Positions 25,981 to 35,338 of a stretch of DNA of 57,483 bases are shown here, in pieces. The stretch comes from Streptomyces oceani (GTDB taxonomy: Bacteria > Actinomycetota > Actinomycetes > Streptomycetales > Streptomycetaceae). The notes under the pieces are model-generated. The model made no database searches. It was not told the origin of the DNA and saw only the letters and a list, made by a program, of their open reading frames with translations. The stretch covers positions 21,400 to 78,882 of the forward strand of contig NZ_LJGU01000123.1 in NCBI RefSeq assembly GCF_001751245.1. The letters run 5' to 3'. A program made the translations under genes and the position numbers. How positions within the stretch are numbered: position 1 is the first letter of the stretch; each line of letters opens with the position of its first letter.

Positions 25981-26299
25981 GAACGCCTCCTCTCCTCCGC
26001 GTCGCGGCTCGCTACGTGTTGATCGCGGCACACCACCGCGTGTCCCGCAATCCTATGGTCCTGTACGACGCGGTGGATGTGCCAAGTGGATTGCCGCCAC
26101 CGGCGACATTCACAAGGGTTTCACGTGGCCAATATATGCCGTCGGATCAGGCATCTTTCCATACCGGCATGCTGACGGAACGACAGATTCTCGATCCGTC
26201 CAGGTGGGTGGCGCACGCGGACATCCGGGTGACCCGCCCTGGGCCTCTTCCACGTAAGGTGAGGTCCGCGCCATGCAAGAACGGGGGAACGGGAGAACG
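25981..26299. promoter_or_regulatory. Divergent promoter region between the sepF-like and DUF5685 genes
   Basis: This 319-bp region separates two divergently read genes and has lower GC than its surroundings near 26090-26200 (CCAATATATGCC, GGCATCTTTCC). No operator or riboswitch is recognisable. Confidence 0.4.
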
Positions 26300-27532
26300 A
26301 TGTTCGGAATCATCAGGCCCTGCCGTCACCGACTCGGTAACGAACTGAGGACCTCATGGATGGCTCATCTGTGCGGACTCTGCCTCGCGCTGCGTGGAGA
26401 CCACGGACAGTTCGCCAGAGTGGTCACGAACTATGACGGCCTCGTCGTCTCCGTGCTGACGGAGGCCCAGACCGGAGTGGCCGGCGACGGGCGCCGTACC
26501 GCCGGCCCCTGCCCGCTGCGTGGGATGCGTACGGCCTCGGTCGCGCGGGGCGAGGGTGCGCGGCTGGCCGCCTCGGTGTCGCTGGTGTTGGCGTCAGCGA
26601 AGACCCGCGACCACATCAGCGACCAGGACGGGCTGCTGGGGCGGCGCCCGGTCGCCGCGGCCGCGCGCCGGGTCGCCGCGGGATGGGACCGGGCGGGCGC
26701 CCGTACGGGAGCGGACCTCGGCTTCGACACCGCCGTCCTGGTCGAGGCGGTGGATCGGCAGCCCTCGATCGAGGCGGTTACCGGCCCTGGTACGTCCCTG
26801 CTCGCGGTGACCGAACCCACCGAGACGGCGACCGCGGCGGCCTTTGCGCACACCGCGATGCTCGCGGGGCGGCCGGGGAACGCGGAACCCCTGGCCGAGG
26901 CGGGGCGACTGTTCGGTCGACTCGCGCACCTCCTGGACGCCGTCGAGGATCTGACGGCCGATGAGCAGGCCGGCGCCTGGAACCCGATCGCTGCCACCGG
27001 CGCCACCCCCGCACAGGTGCGGCGGCTGTGCGACGACGCGGTGCACGGCGTGCGACTGGCGTTGCGGGACGTGGAGTTCGTGGAGGGGAAGCTCGCTCAC
27101 GTACTGCTCGCGCACGAGTTGGAGCAGAGCGTGCACCGGGCCTTCGGGGCCGCCTGTGCGCACGGTACGCCACCCGACGGGAACCCGTACGGCGGCGGGA
27201 ACCCGTACGGCGGGAACCCGTACGCTCAGCAGGGGCAACCGAACCAGCGGGGACAGCGGCGCCGACAGTCTGGCGACCCCGGCTACCCGGCGGACGGCGG
27301 CTGGGGCGGTGGTTCCGGTGACGGCGGCGGTGGTGGCTGGGGCGGCTCGGGCTCGGGCGGCTCCAGTGGCCGACGCGGGCTGATCGCGGGCTGCGGCGTC
27401 TTCCTGTCGCTGTTCTGCACCTGCCGGATGTGCTGCAAGGAAGAGTACGAGGGGCCCTGGAGTCGCAAGACGCGACACGGCTGCTGTCACTACTGCGAGT
27501 GCTGCGAGTGCTGCTCGTGTTGCGACTGCTGA
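26300..27532 (+). CDS. DUF5685-family protein with Cys-rich C-terminal tail
   Basis: This 410-residue protein starts at an ATG following GGGAG. The N-terminal part (MFGIIRPCRHRLG, then MAHLCGLCLALRGDHGQFARVV) carries CxxC pairs typical of DUF5685, and a helical region follows. The linker holds a NPYGG tandem repeat and a Gly-rich stretch. The chain ends after a short hydrophobic segment (LIAGCGVFLSLFC) in an extraordinary cluster of some fifteen cysteines (CRMCCKEEY; HGCCHYCECCECCSCCDC). The tail may bind metals or be lipidated, or form disulfides; this is inference. Function of the family is not known to me. It is divergent from the sepF-like gene. Confidence 0.85.
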   Translation: MFGIIRPCRHRLGNELRTSWMAHLCGLCLALRGDHGQFARVVTNYDGLVVSVLTEAQTGVAGDGRRTAGPCPLRGMRTASVARGEGARLAASVSLVLASAKTRDHISDQDGLLGRRPVAAAARRVAAGWDRAGARTGADLGFDTAVLVEAVDRQPSIEAVTGPGTSLLAVTEPTETATAAAFAHTAMLAGRPGNAEPLAEAGRLFGRLAHLLDAVEDLTADEQAGAWNPIAATGATPAQVRRLCDDAVHGVRLALRDVEFVEGKLAHVLLAHELEQSVHRAFGAACAHGTPPDGNPYGGGNPYGGNPYAQQGQPNQRGQRRRQSGDPGYPADGGWGGGSGDGGGGGWGGSGSGGSSGRRGLIAGCGVFLSLFCTCRMCCKEEYEGPWSRKTRHGCCHYCECCECCSCCDC

Positions 27533-27663
27533 GACGACGCCCCGGCCCGTAGGGGCCGCCTCGTACGGGTCGGCGCTGGAGAAGCGTTTGTTCCTCTTGT
27601 CGGAATTCGACCGAGCGGTCCCCTGGGTTTACCTTTGTCGATATACGGACATTGGGGGCCGTC

Positions 27664-28815
27664 ATGGTGGTGGAACTGGTCTCGGTAGCGCTCGGCGGCG
27701 GAGCTGTCTACGTCGTGGCGGCGGCCCGGGTGGTGAAGCAGTACGAGCGGGGGCTGGTGTTCCGGCTGGGGCGGGTGCTGGGCGGGGTGAAACAACCGGG
27801 GTTCACCATGATCATCCCGGGCGTGGACCGTCTCCACAAGGTCAACATGCAGGTCGTGACCCTGCCGGTGCCAGCCCAGGAGGGCATCACGCGAGACAAC
27901 GTCACGGTTCGGGTGGACGCGGTGGTGTACTTCAAGGTGGTCGACCCGGCGGACGCCATCATCCGGGTCGAGGACTACCGTTTCGCGGTCTCCCAGATGG
28001 CGCAGACCGCGCTCCGTTCGATCATCGGCAAGAGCGAGCTGGACGACCTGCTCTCCAACCGGGAGAAGCTGAACCAGGGTCTGGAGCTGATGATCGACAG
28101 CCCGGCCGTGGAGTGGGGGGTCACGATCGACCGGGTGGAGATCAAGGATGTGTCCCTGCCCGAGACGATGAAGCGGTCGATGGCCCGGCAGGCCGAGGCG
28201 AACCGGGACCGTCGGGCGCGGGTGATCAACGCCGACGCGGAGCTGCAGGCGTCCAAGAAGCTGGCGCAGGCGGCCACCGCGATGTCCGAGACTCCCGCCG
28301 CCCTGCAACTGCGGCTGCTGCAGACTGTCACCACGGTCGCCACCGAGAAAAACTCCACCCTGGTGCTTCCGTTCCCGGTCGAGCTGCTGCGCTTCCTGGA
28401 CCGTTCGCAGCAGAACCCGCAGCCCCAGCAGCCCCGGCAGGCGCCGTCCACGCCCCCGGCGGTCGCCTCGGAGGAGCCGAGCGGCCAGCCGGGGATCGCC
28501 GACTCCGCCGGGGGCGAGACACCGGAGGTACGGGGCGCGGACGAGGCAAGGCTGGCGGAGTTGACGGGGTTGACGGAGCAGTCGCTCGCGGAGGGTGGCG
28601 CATCGCGGAAGGGGGGCGAGCAGCCGCCCGTGGAATCCGCCGGGCCCGCTGAGTCGGTCGTACCGGTGGAGCCACTGCCCTTGGACCCACAGCCGGAGCC
28701 GTCCACGGAACCGGAGCCGTCCACGGAACCGGAGCCGTCCACGGGACCGGAGCCGTCCACGGAGTCCGGGTCGCGCGAGCGGGAGGAGCGCCAGCGGCGC
28801 GGTCGGGGGGAGTGA
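27664..28815 (+). CDS. SPFH/Band 7 domain protein (slipin family)
   Basis: The 383-residue membrane-anchored protein has an N-terminal hydrophobic segment (LVSVALGGGAVYVVAA), then the stomatin signature (VVKQYERGLVFRLGRVLG; GFTMIIPGVDRLHKVNMQ; VTVRVDAVVYFKVVDP). The alpha-helical oligomerisation region includes RQAEANRDRRARVINADAE. Slipins form membrane microdomain scaffolds. After residue 255 comes a disordered Pro/Glu/Ser-rich extension of about 120 residues, including near-identical 18-bp repeats encoding EPSTEP near the end. ATG 27664 follows GGGGG; TTG 27652 is an alternative. No partner NfeD gene is adjacent. Confidence 0.88.
   Translation: MVVELVSVALGGGAVYVVAAARVVKQYERGLVFRLGRVLGGVKQPGFTMIIPGVDRLHKVNMQVVTLPVPAQEGITRDNVTVRVDAVVYFKVVDPADAIIRVEDYRFAVSQMAQTALRSIIGKSELDDLLSNREKLNQGLELMIDSPAVEWGVTIDRVEIKDVSLPETMKRSMARQAEANRDRRARVINADAELQASKKLAQAATAMSETPAALQLRLLQTVTTVATEKNSTLVLPFPVELLRFLDRSQQNPQPQQPRQAPSTPPAVASEEPSGQPGIADSAGGETPEVRGADEARLAELTGLTEQSLAEGGASRKGGEQPPVESAGPAESVVPVEPLPLDPQPEPSTEPEPSTEPEPSTGPEPSTESGSREREERQRRGRGE
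28690..28762 (+). repeat. Tandem 18-bp coding repeat in the slipin tail
   Basis: About four near-identical copies of an 18-bp unit read EPSTEP/EPSTGP in the protein. Being in frame and a multiple of three, copy number can change without breaking the gene. Confidence 0.7.
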
Positions 28816-29789
28816 CTGTCCTCGGCGGGACGGTCTCCGTGGCGCTCGCCGGCTGAGGGACGGAGCCACCGCGGACGAGGACGCGACGGGGCCGCGTTCC
28901 ACGCGGCGAGCGCGCGGTGCTCGGCTTCCATGGCGCCTCCCTTGGCCAGCGGTGGCAGCAAGAAGCCTCGCCGCCTGTAGACCTGGGGACGCGGAGAGGC
29001 TGAGGCGGATTGACGTATGTGCGGGCATGCACAGAGCGGGTCGAGGATGGAACACTGCTCGGTCGCGTGCCGGTCGGGGGCTGTTGGCTGGGCGGCTCAT
29101 GCCAAGTGGTGGCCTGAGGCATCTGGTGGGTGAGGGCTGCTGTCGGGGGTGCCCGTAGGGGTGGGGTGTATTGCAGAGGGTGGGGGCGTGCGGCAGGACG
29201 GGGGTGGTTGCTTCCGTCCGATCACGGCGGCGATGGGCCAGCCGGTGATGGCCCGGCCCCGCGGGTGAGATGGGCAGGACGAGATGTGGTCCGTGGTTGG
29301 CTCTCCGTTTGCGGGTGACGCTCTGCGGCACGGGCTGCTGGTTGTGGTACGTGGATGCTCCGTTCATGCCGAGGTGTGGCGTGGGGGAACACACGTGAAG
29401 GGGCGAGGCGTCCTATATTTCCTCATCTACACGATGTGGAGTCGATTTTGGCGAGTAACCCCTTAGGGGTGAAAGCCGGTTCCCCGCGCCCTTTGTGCGC
29501 GTAGGGGCGGGTGGCGACAGTCCGTACGCCCCCGGATGCTCGAACTCGCCCGGAAGTTTCGGTCCGAAGCTGACATGTGCGGCGCAAGTCCCGGAAATAC
29601 TCCCGGAATACGGGGACTGACGCACCATTACCGGACGGGCTCTGCCCTTGGTCTTGTGTGTTAACTGCCCGTCGCGCAATACTCACGCCCAAGTTGGCAT
29701 GGACGCATCCTTCGCGGGGTGCGGTGTGTCATACGTCCTCCGGGCCCGCTCCGACTGAGTGAGCTCATACCCCCACTGGAGGCAGACAG
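28816..29789. other. Long gene-poor intergenic region before the protease gene
   Basis: This 974-bp stretch holds no convincing gene: frames on either strand have no ribosome-binding site or family features. It is G-rich on the plus strand to about 29400, then changes to lower GC with a TATATT hexamer near 29415, followed by the candidate structured RNA at 29450-29550. The protease promoter must lie here. Confidence 0.5.
29450..29550 (+). ncRNA. Candidate structured RNA or leader element upstream of the protease gene
   Basis: The 101-nt segment is closed by an exact 7-bp pairing (GGCGAGT 29450-29456 with ACTCGCC 29544-29550). It contains an ACCCC/GGGGT hairpin (29458-29470) and a CCCCGCGC...GCGC-GTA-GGGG hairpin (29482-29507) nested in GCC/GGC. 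Strings GGGGTGAAAGCC and GACAGTCC look aptamer-like, but I could not match it to a known riboswitch class. It is 240 nt upstream of the protease start on the same strand. Confidence 0.3.
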
Positions 29790-30860
29790 TTGAGACACAA
29801 CCGTCGCATATCCAAGCGCCGTGTCGCCGTTGCCGGCACCAGCGTGGCCGCCCTTGTCGCTGGAGCGCTCACCTTCTCCAGCGCCAACGCCTCTGAACCC
29901 GCGTCAGCTGACACCCTCTCGTCCTCGGCTGCCACCACCCTCGCCCAGGAGATCACCTCGGAGATCAAGGGTGACGCCGGTGCGTACTACGACGCCGAGG
30001 CGAAGAAGCTCGTGGTGAACGTGGTGGACGCCGCGGCCAAGGACAAGGTGCAGGAGACCGGGGCCGAGGCCAAGGTCGTCGACCACACCATGAAGCAACT
30101 GACCTCGGTCAAGAAGTCGATGACCGAGAACGACATGGTCGGCACCTCGCGGGCCATCGACCCGAAGACCAACAAGGTCGTCATCACGGCGGACAAGACG
30201 GTCAAGGGTGAGAAGCTCGCCAAGCTGAAGAAGCAGGTGGCGGCGCAGGACGGCAAGGCCGTACTGAAGCACACCGACGGCAAGTTCACCACCCGGATCG
30301 CCGGTGGTGACGCCATCTACGGCGGCGGCTCCCGCTGTTCGCTCGGCTTCAACGTCACGGTGAACGGTCAGCCCGGCTTCCTGACCGCGGGCCACTGCAC
30401 CAACGAGGTCACCAGCTGGTCCGACTCGCAGGGCGGTGGCGAGATCGCGGCCACCGAGGGCGGTAGCTTCCCGGACAACGACTACGGTCTGGCGATGTAC
30501 ACCGCGGACACCGACGCCCCGAGCGAGGTCAACCTCTACGACGGCAGCACCCAGGCCATCTCCGGCGCGGGTGAGGCCACGGTCGGCCAGACCGTGACGC
30601 GTAGCGGCAGCACCACGCAGGTGCACGACGGTGAGGTGCTGGCGGTCGACGCGTCGGTCTCCTACCCGCAGGGCACCGTCAACGGACTCATCCACACCAA
30701 CGTGTGTGCCGAGCCCGGTGACAGCGGTGGCGCCCTCTTCGCCGGCGACAAGGCGCTGGGTATGACCTCCGGTGGCAGCGGTGACTGCTCCGCCGGCGGT
30801 GAGACCTACTTCCAGCCGGTGGGCGAGGCCCTCGACGCCTATGGCGCGCAGATCGGCTGA
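29790..30860 (+). CDS. Secreted streptogrisin-type serine protease (S1 family) with alpha-lytic-protease prodomain
   Basis: This 356-residue prepro-enzyme starts at TTG after GGAGG. The signal peptide (RRISKRRVAVAGTSVAALVAGALTFS, cleavage near ANA-SE) is followed by a prodomain of about 130 residues acting as folding chaperone. The mature chymotrypsin-like domain begins near RIAGGDAIYGGGSRC. Catalytic residues are visible: His202 in TAGHC, Asp231 in DNDYGL and Ser312 in GDSGGAL. Mature size fits S. griseus proteases A/B. It would be exported and self-processed to degrade extracellular protein. A strong hairpin follows 22 bp after the stop. Confidence 0.95.
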   Translation: MRHNRRISKRRVAVAGTSVAALVAGALTFSSANASEPASADTLSSSAATTLAQEITSEIKGDAGAYYDAEAKKLVVNVVDAAAKDKVQETGAEAKVVDHTMKQLTSVKKSMTENDMVGTSRAIDPKTNKVVITADKTVKGEKLAKLKKQVAAQDGKAVLKHTDGKFTTRIAGGDAIYGGGSRCSLGFNVTVNGQPGFLTAGHCTNEVTSWSDSQGGGEIAATEGGSFPDNDYGLAMYTADTDAPSEVNLYDGSTQAISGAGEATVGQTVTRSGSTTQVHDGEVLAVDASVSYPQGTVNGLIHTNVCAEPGDSGGALFAGDKALGMTSGGSGDCSAGGETYFQPVGEALDAYGAQIG

Positions 30861-30882
30861 CCACTGGCCGTATCGCAACGCG

Positions 30883-30910
30883 AGGGACCCCCGGTTCGCC
30901 GGGGGTCCCT
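30883..30910. terminator. Strong stem-loop terminator after the protease gene
   Basis: AGGGACCCCCGG (30883-30894) pairs exactly with CCGGGGGTCCCT (30899-30910) with a TTCG tetraloop. It lies between the protease gene and convergent asd. Confidence 0.8.
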
Positions 30911-30997
30911 TCGTACGTGCCGTCCGGGGCACTGGCCCCGTACGCTCGCCGGTCGCGCTCGGTGCCCAGCGCTCTCCCGCACCGGGCCGGACGGTCC

Positions 30998-32047
<1,050 letters not shown>

Positions 32048-32196
32048 TCAGCAGTCCCTGCTCGTGGCTGGCCCAGGCTCATGCCCGGTTCATGCTCGCG
32101 GCCATTTCACGCTCGCGGCCGGTCCAGGTGCTCGTGCTCCTGGCATCCCTCTACCCTGCCCTGGTCCGGGCACCGCCGCCAAACCTTTGAGATCGG

Positions 32197-32997
32197 TCAC
32201 ACAGGGTGCTCGCCCGCCCGGCCGGCCACGCGCCCGTCCCCCGGGCTGAGGACGCCCAGGGCGTCCTCAGCGGAGTTCCGTGCGTACAGGAACTCCGTGG
32301 CCCACGCGTGCGCCTCCGGGAAGCCCGAGGTGGCGGCGATACGGTCCACCGCCGCCGCGTAGTCGTACGGCGTGCGCCGCAGACTCACCGCGTCACCGGG
32401 ACCGAGCAGCGCCCAGTGCGCGCCGGGACGTCCGTAGGGCATGCCCACGCTGCCCGGGTTCACCGCGAGCCTCCCGTGCGTCAACCGTGCGTACGGCATG
32501 TGCGTGTGCCCGCACACCACGGCCGCCACCTCGTCCGGCACTTGGGCCAGCACCTGGGCCCACCGCTCGACCGAGGAGTCGACCAGCACCAACTCCTCGT
32601 CGGCACGTGGTGTCGCGTGGCAGAACAGCACCCGCCCCAGCCCCGTGATCCCCAGCTCCACGGTCGCCGGCAGTTCGGCGAGCAGCCGCACCTGGTCCGG
32701 GCGCAGCTGGTCCGCCGCCCAGGGGGCGATCGGGTCGGGGATGTCCGTACGCTCGGCGTGTCGGTACTCCACCAGCTCCCGGTCCGCGTTCCCGCGCAGC
32801 CACACCGCCCACTCGCCCAACTCGGCGAGCAGGTCCAGGGTCTCCACGGGCAACGGCCCGGCCGCGAGGTCCCCGGCCAGCACGATCCGGTCGGCGTCGC
32901 GCACCTCCGGCTCGTCCAACAAAGCCTCCAGGGCGGGCAGTACCCCGTGGATGTCGGACAGCACGGCGACGCGCTCGACGGTCTGGACTGTGGTCAT
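32197..32997 (-). CDS. YfcE/MPP-type metallophosphoesterase
   Basis: The 266-residue protein has the calcineurin-like metal-binding motifs in order: SDIHG, AGDLAAGP, RGNADRE, HATPR and CGHTHMPY. The closing block AVNPGSVGMPY is typical of small YfcE-like phosphodiesterases/phosphatases. The substrate is unknown. ATG 32997 is chosen; TTG 33006 would add three residues. There is no signal peptide, so it is cytoplasmic. It is divergent from the GNAT gene. Confidence 0.88.
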   Translation of the reverse strand: MTTVQTVERVAVLSDIHGVLPALEALLDEPEVRDADRIVLAGDLAAGPLPVETLDLLAELGEWAVWLRGNADRELVEYRHAERTDIPDPIAPWAADQLRPDQVRLLAELPATVELGITGLGRVLFCHATPRADEELVLVDSSVERWAQVLAQVPDEVAAVVCGHTHMPYARLTHGRLAVNPGSVGMPYGRPGAHWALLGPGDAVSLRRTPYDYAAAVDRIAATSGFPEAHAWATEFLYARNSAEDALGVLSPGDGRVAGRAGEHPV

Positions 32998-33086
32998 GAC
33001 CGACAACCTACCTTCGGCTCGGCTGCTCCGCGGAGGCGTGGAAAACCCCTTGCCGTCGGCCCGCGCGCGCTGGTCCGCTGGTGCCC

Positions 33087-33896
33087 ATGGACCCGGACGC
33101 GCTCCTCACCGACTTCGACGTCCAGCTGCGACAGCGCGCCCGGGGCGGCGCGGGCGCCGACACCGAGCAGATCGGGGGAGTCGTACGCCTCACCGCCGGG
33201 CCCGGCCGTTGGTCGGGGGTCGTCTGGTCGGATCTGGACGAGGGCACCGCCGACCGGGCCATCGCCGCGCAGGTCCGCCACTACGCCGTCCGGGAGCGGG
33301 AGTTCGAGTGGAAGCTCTACGCCCACGACGAGCCGGCGGACCTCGGCGCGCGGCTGCGCGCGGCCGGCTTCCGACCGGAGCCGAGGGAGACGGTGATGGT
33401 CGCCAACGTGGCCGAGTTGGCCACCGAGGTCGTGCTGCCCGAGGGCGTACGGCTGCGTCCGGTGACCGACCCGGACGCCGTGGAACCGCTGGCGGAGGCA
33501 CACGCGGCGGCCTTCGGGACCGGGCGGCCGGAACTGGCCGAGGAACTGCGCGCCCAGCTCGCGGGGGAGCCGGAAACCGTCGCGATGGTGGTGGCGACCG
33601 CGCGGGGTCGTCCGGTCTCCGGCGCCCGGGTCGAACTGCCGCCGCACGCCGACTTCGCCGGCCTCTGGGGCGGCGGCACGGCGCCGGCCTGGCGGGGCTG
33701 CGGCATCTACCGCGCGCTGGTCGCCTACCGTGCCCGAATCGCCGCCGAGCGCGGCTACCGCTACCTGCACGTCGACGCCTCCGAGCAGAGCCGCCCCATC
33801 CTGCGACGGCTCGGCTTCATCCCGCTGACCACCACCACGCCGTACGTCCATCGACCGCCCGGCATCGCCAACGCGCCCGCCGCGCAGCTCGGTTAG
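33087..33896 (+). CDS. GNAT-family N-acetyltransferase
   Basis: This 269-residue protein has two halves. The N-terminal part (about 1-110) is a degenerate acetyltransferase-like fold (REREFEWKLYAHDEPADLGARL). The C-terminal part carries the acetyl-CoA binding region, with WRGCGIYRALVAYRARIAAERG as the modified R/QxxGxG/A loop and ends LRRLGFIPLTTTTPY. ATG 33087 is used; GTG 33081 adds two residues. The substrate is unknown. Its stop is 9 bp upstream of a short Phe-rich leader peptide. Confidence 0.85.
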   Translation: MDPDALLTDFDVQLRQRARGGAGADTEQIGGVVRLTAGPGRWSGVVWSDLDEGTADRAIAAQVRHYAVREREFEWKLYAHDEPADLGARLRAAGFRPEPRETVMVANVAELATEVVLPEGVRLRPVTDPDAVEPLAEAHAAAFGTGRPELAEELRAQLAGEPETVAMVVATARGRPVSGARVELPPHADFAGLWGGGTAPAWRGCGIYRALVAYRARIAAERGYRYLHVDASEQSRPILRRLGFIPLTTTTPYVHRPPGIANAPAAQLG

Positions 33897-33905
33897 GATG
33901 AGCCC

Positions 33906-33935
33906 ATGCAGCAGTTCTTCTTCCACCTCGGCTGA
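33906..33935 (+). CDS. Putative leader peptide MQQFFFHLG (phenylalanine attenuator candidate)
   Basis: A nine-codon frame starts at ATG 33906 after AGGA and encodes MQQFFFHLG with three consecutive TTC codons. Downstream, CCCGCC (33961-33966) can pair with GGCGGG (33975-33980) as a terminator-like stem. CCGCCG (33962-33967) could instead pair with CGGCGG (33944-33949). This is the mutually exclusive layout of a ribosome-mediated attenuator. The next gene encodes an RNA methyltransferase-like protein, with no obvious link to phenylalanine. Confidence 0.45.
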   Translation: MQQFFFHLG

Positions 33936-33943
33936 GGTCCCGT

Positions 33944-33980
33944 CGGCGGACGCGGACGATCCCGCCGCCGGCGAGGCGGG
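33944..33980 (+). promoter_or_regulatory. Candidate attenuator with alternative hairpins downstream of the Phe-rich peptide
   Basis: CGGCGG 33944-33949 / CCGCCG 33962-33967 and CCCGCC 33961-33966 / GGCGGG 33975-33980 share the middle strand and cannot form together. No U-tract follows, which is common for Streptomyces attenuators. Confidence 0.35.
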
Positions 33981-34028
33981 GCGGCGTAAGGCCGTCCCGA
34001 GCCTTGACGTGGGAGAAAACGATCAACT

Positions 34029-34088
34029 ATGCGCCTCAGCGCTCTCTTTCTCACCGCACCGCGTCCCGGCACGCCCGCCGTCCCGTGA
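34029..34088 (+). CDS. Possible 19-codon upstream ORF coupled to the THUMP methyltransferase gene
   Basis: ATG 34029 opens a short frame (MRLSALFLTAPRPGTPAVP) whose TGA at 34086-34088 overlaps the GTG of the methyltransferase gene (GTGA). GGGAG lies 14 bases upstream. The methyltransferase has no ribosome-binding site of its own, so coupling is plausible. The frame could also be chance. Confidence 0.25.
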   Translation: MRLSALFLTAPRPGTPAVP

Positions 34089-35272
34089 CGGCGGCGCGCC
34101 TGGTGGCGCGATGCGTACGCGGACTCGAGGCCACGGTGGCCGCGGAGGTCCTGGACCGTGGACTCGGTACGATCACCTGGCTCGGGCACCGTGAGGTGCA
34201 CTTCCGCACGGGTGGCCGGAGCGGCACCGCCGATCCGGCCGGGCCGGCCCGACTTCGCACCGCGGACGACGTCTTCCTGCTGGCCGGTCGGATGCCGGAC
34301 CCGGGGCCCGGGCGGCCCGAGCTGGCAGGGCTGACGCGGCTCGCGGAGGACGCCGAGTCGGCATTGGCCAGGCACGGGCGGGCTCCAGGCAGGCAGGGGC
34401 CTCCCAGCGGGATCGAGGTGTCGGCGTCCTTCCTGGGGAAGCGCCAGTTCACCCGGTTCGACGCTGAGGACACCGTCGGCCGGGCCGTGGCTCGGCGACT
34501 CGGGCGTGACTACCACTCCCGCCGGAACGACACCCGGCCACCGCCTGGTTGCCTCGGCTGGCGACTGACACTGGACGGCACGCACGCCACCCTGCTGCTG
34601 CGGCTGACGGAACGGCCGCTGCACCGGCGTCCGTACAAGCAGCGCACCATCCCCGGCACCCTGCATCCCCCGCTGGCCGCAGCGATGGCCAGGGATGCCG
34701 AGATCCAGGAGGGGCAGCGGGTGCTCGACCCCTGTTGCGGTGCCGGCACTCTCCTGATCGAGGCGCAACACGCCCGACCAGGCGCCCGCTATGTCGGCTT
34801 CGACCTGGACCCGGCGGCGCTACGGGCCGCGCGCGCGAACAGCGCGGGCCTCAGCAGGCACCAGCACCCCGGTGTCGGCGACCACCCGTCGCTTGACCTG
34901 GAGCACGCGGACGCGGCTCAACTCCCCTTGCCGGACGGCAGCGTGGACCGGGTGCTGTGCAACCCGCCGTGGGGAGGCCAGGTCGGAGCGGGCGGAGCCC
35001 TCACCGAGCGGCCGGAACTGTGGTGGGCGCAGCTGCGTCGGGTACTGGCCCCGGACGGCCAGGCGGTGCTGCTGCTGCCGGGGACCGACGGGCTCGGCGA
35101 CGCGCTGAGGCAGCGACTCACGCCGGTGCAGGTGCGGCAGTTGAGGGTCTCCGGAGCGTGGGCGTACCTCGTGCGACTGCGGGCGGAGACCGCCCCGCGC
35201 CGGAAGGAACGACGACAGGGCGCGGGCGCGTCCGCGCGCGTGCCACCCGCACACCGCGGCCGGGGCGGCTGA
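34085..35272 (+). CDS. THUMP-domain class I methyltransferase (RlmL/Trm14-like)
   Basis: The 395-residue protein has an N-terminal THUMP-like RNA-binding region (ARLVARCVRGLEATVAAEVLDRGLG). The C-terminal Rossmann methyltransferase has motif I DPCCGAGTLLIEAQ and the catalytic-loop motif NPPWGGQ, typical of N2-guanine RNA methyltransferases that act on rRNA or tRNA. GTG 34085 is chosen because it starts right at the THUMP homology and overlaps a short upstream frame; TTG 34004 would add 27 non-conserved residues. The basic tail (RRKERRQGAG) may aid RNA binding. It follows the Phe-rich leader peptide region and is convergent with a second methyltransferase gene. Confidence 0.85.
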   Translation: MTAARLVARCVRGLEATVAAEVLDRGLGTITWLGHREVHFRTGGRSGTADPAGPARLRTADDVFLLAGRMPDPGPGRPELAGLTRLAEDAESALARHGRAPGRQGPPSGIEVSASFLGKRQFTRFDAEDTVGRAVARRLGRDYHSRRNDTRPPPGCLGWRLTLDGTHATLLLRLTERPLHRRPYKQRTIPGTLHPPLAAAMARDAEIQEGQRVLDPCCGAGTLLIEAQHARPGARYVGFDLDPAALRAARANSAGLSRHQHPGVGDHPSLDLEHADAAQLPLPDGSVDRVLCNPPWGGQVGAGGALTERPELWWAQLRRVLAPDGQAVLLLPGTDGLGDALRQRLTPVQVRQLRVSGAWAYLVRLRAETAPRRKERRQGAGASARVPPAHRGRGG

Positions 35273-35338
35273 CCCGAACCGCTCCGATCGAAGGTGACGA
35301 GGCCGGTCCCGGAGCACGGTGGCTCACGGATCGGCCCG

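Noticed and set aside
29413..29692. Minus-strand ORFs with PAPTRTKGAGNRLSP-type sequence
   Set aside because: They are antisense to the candidate structured RNA and lack a ribosome-binding site; no known protein resemblance.
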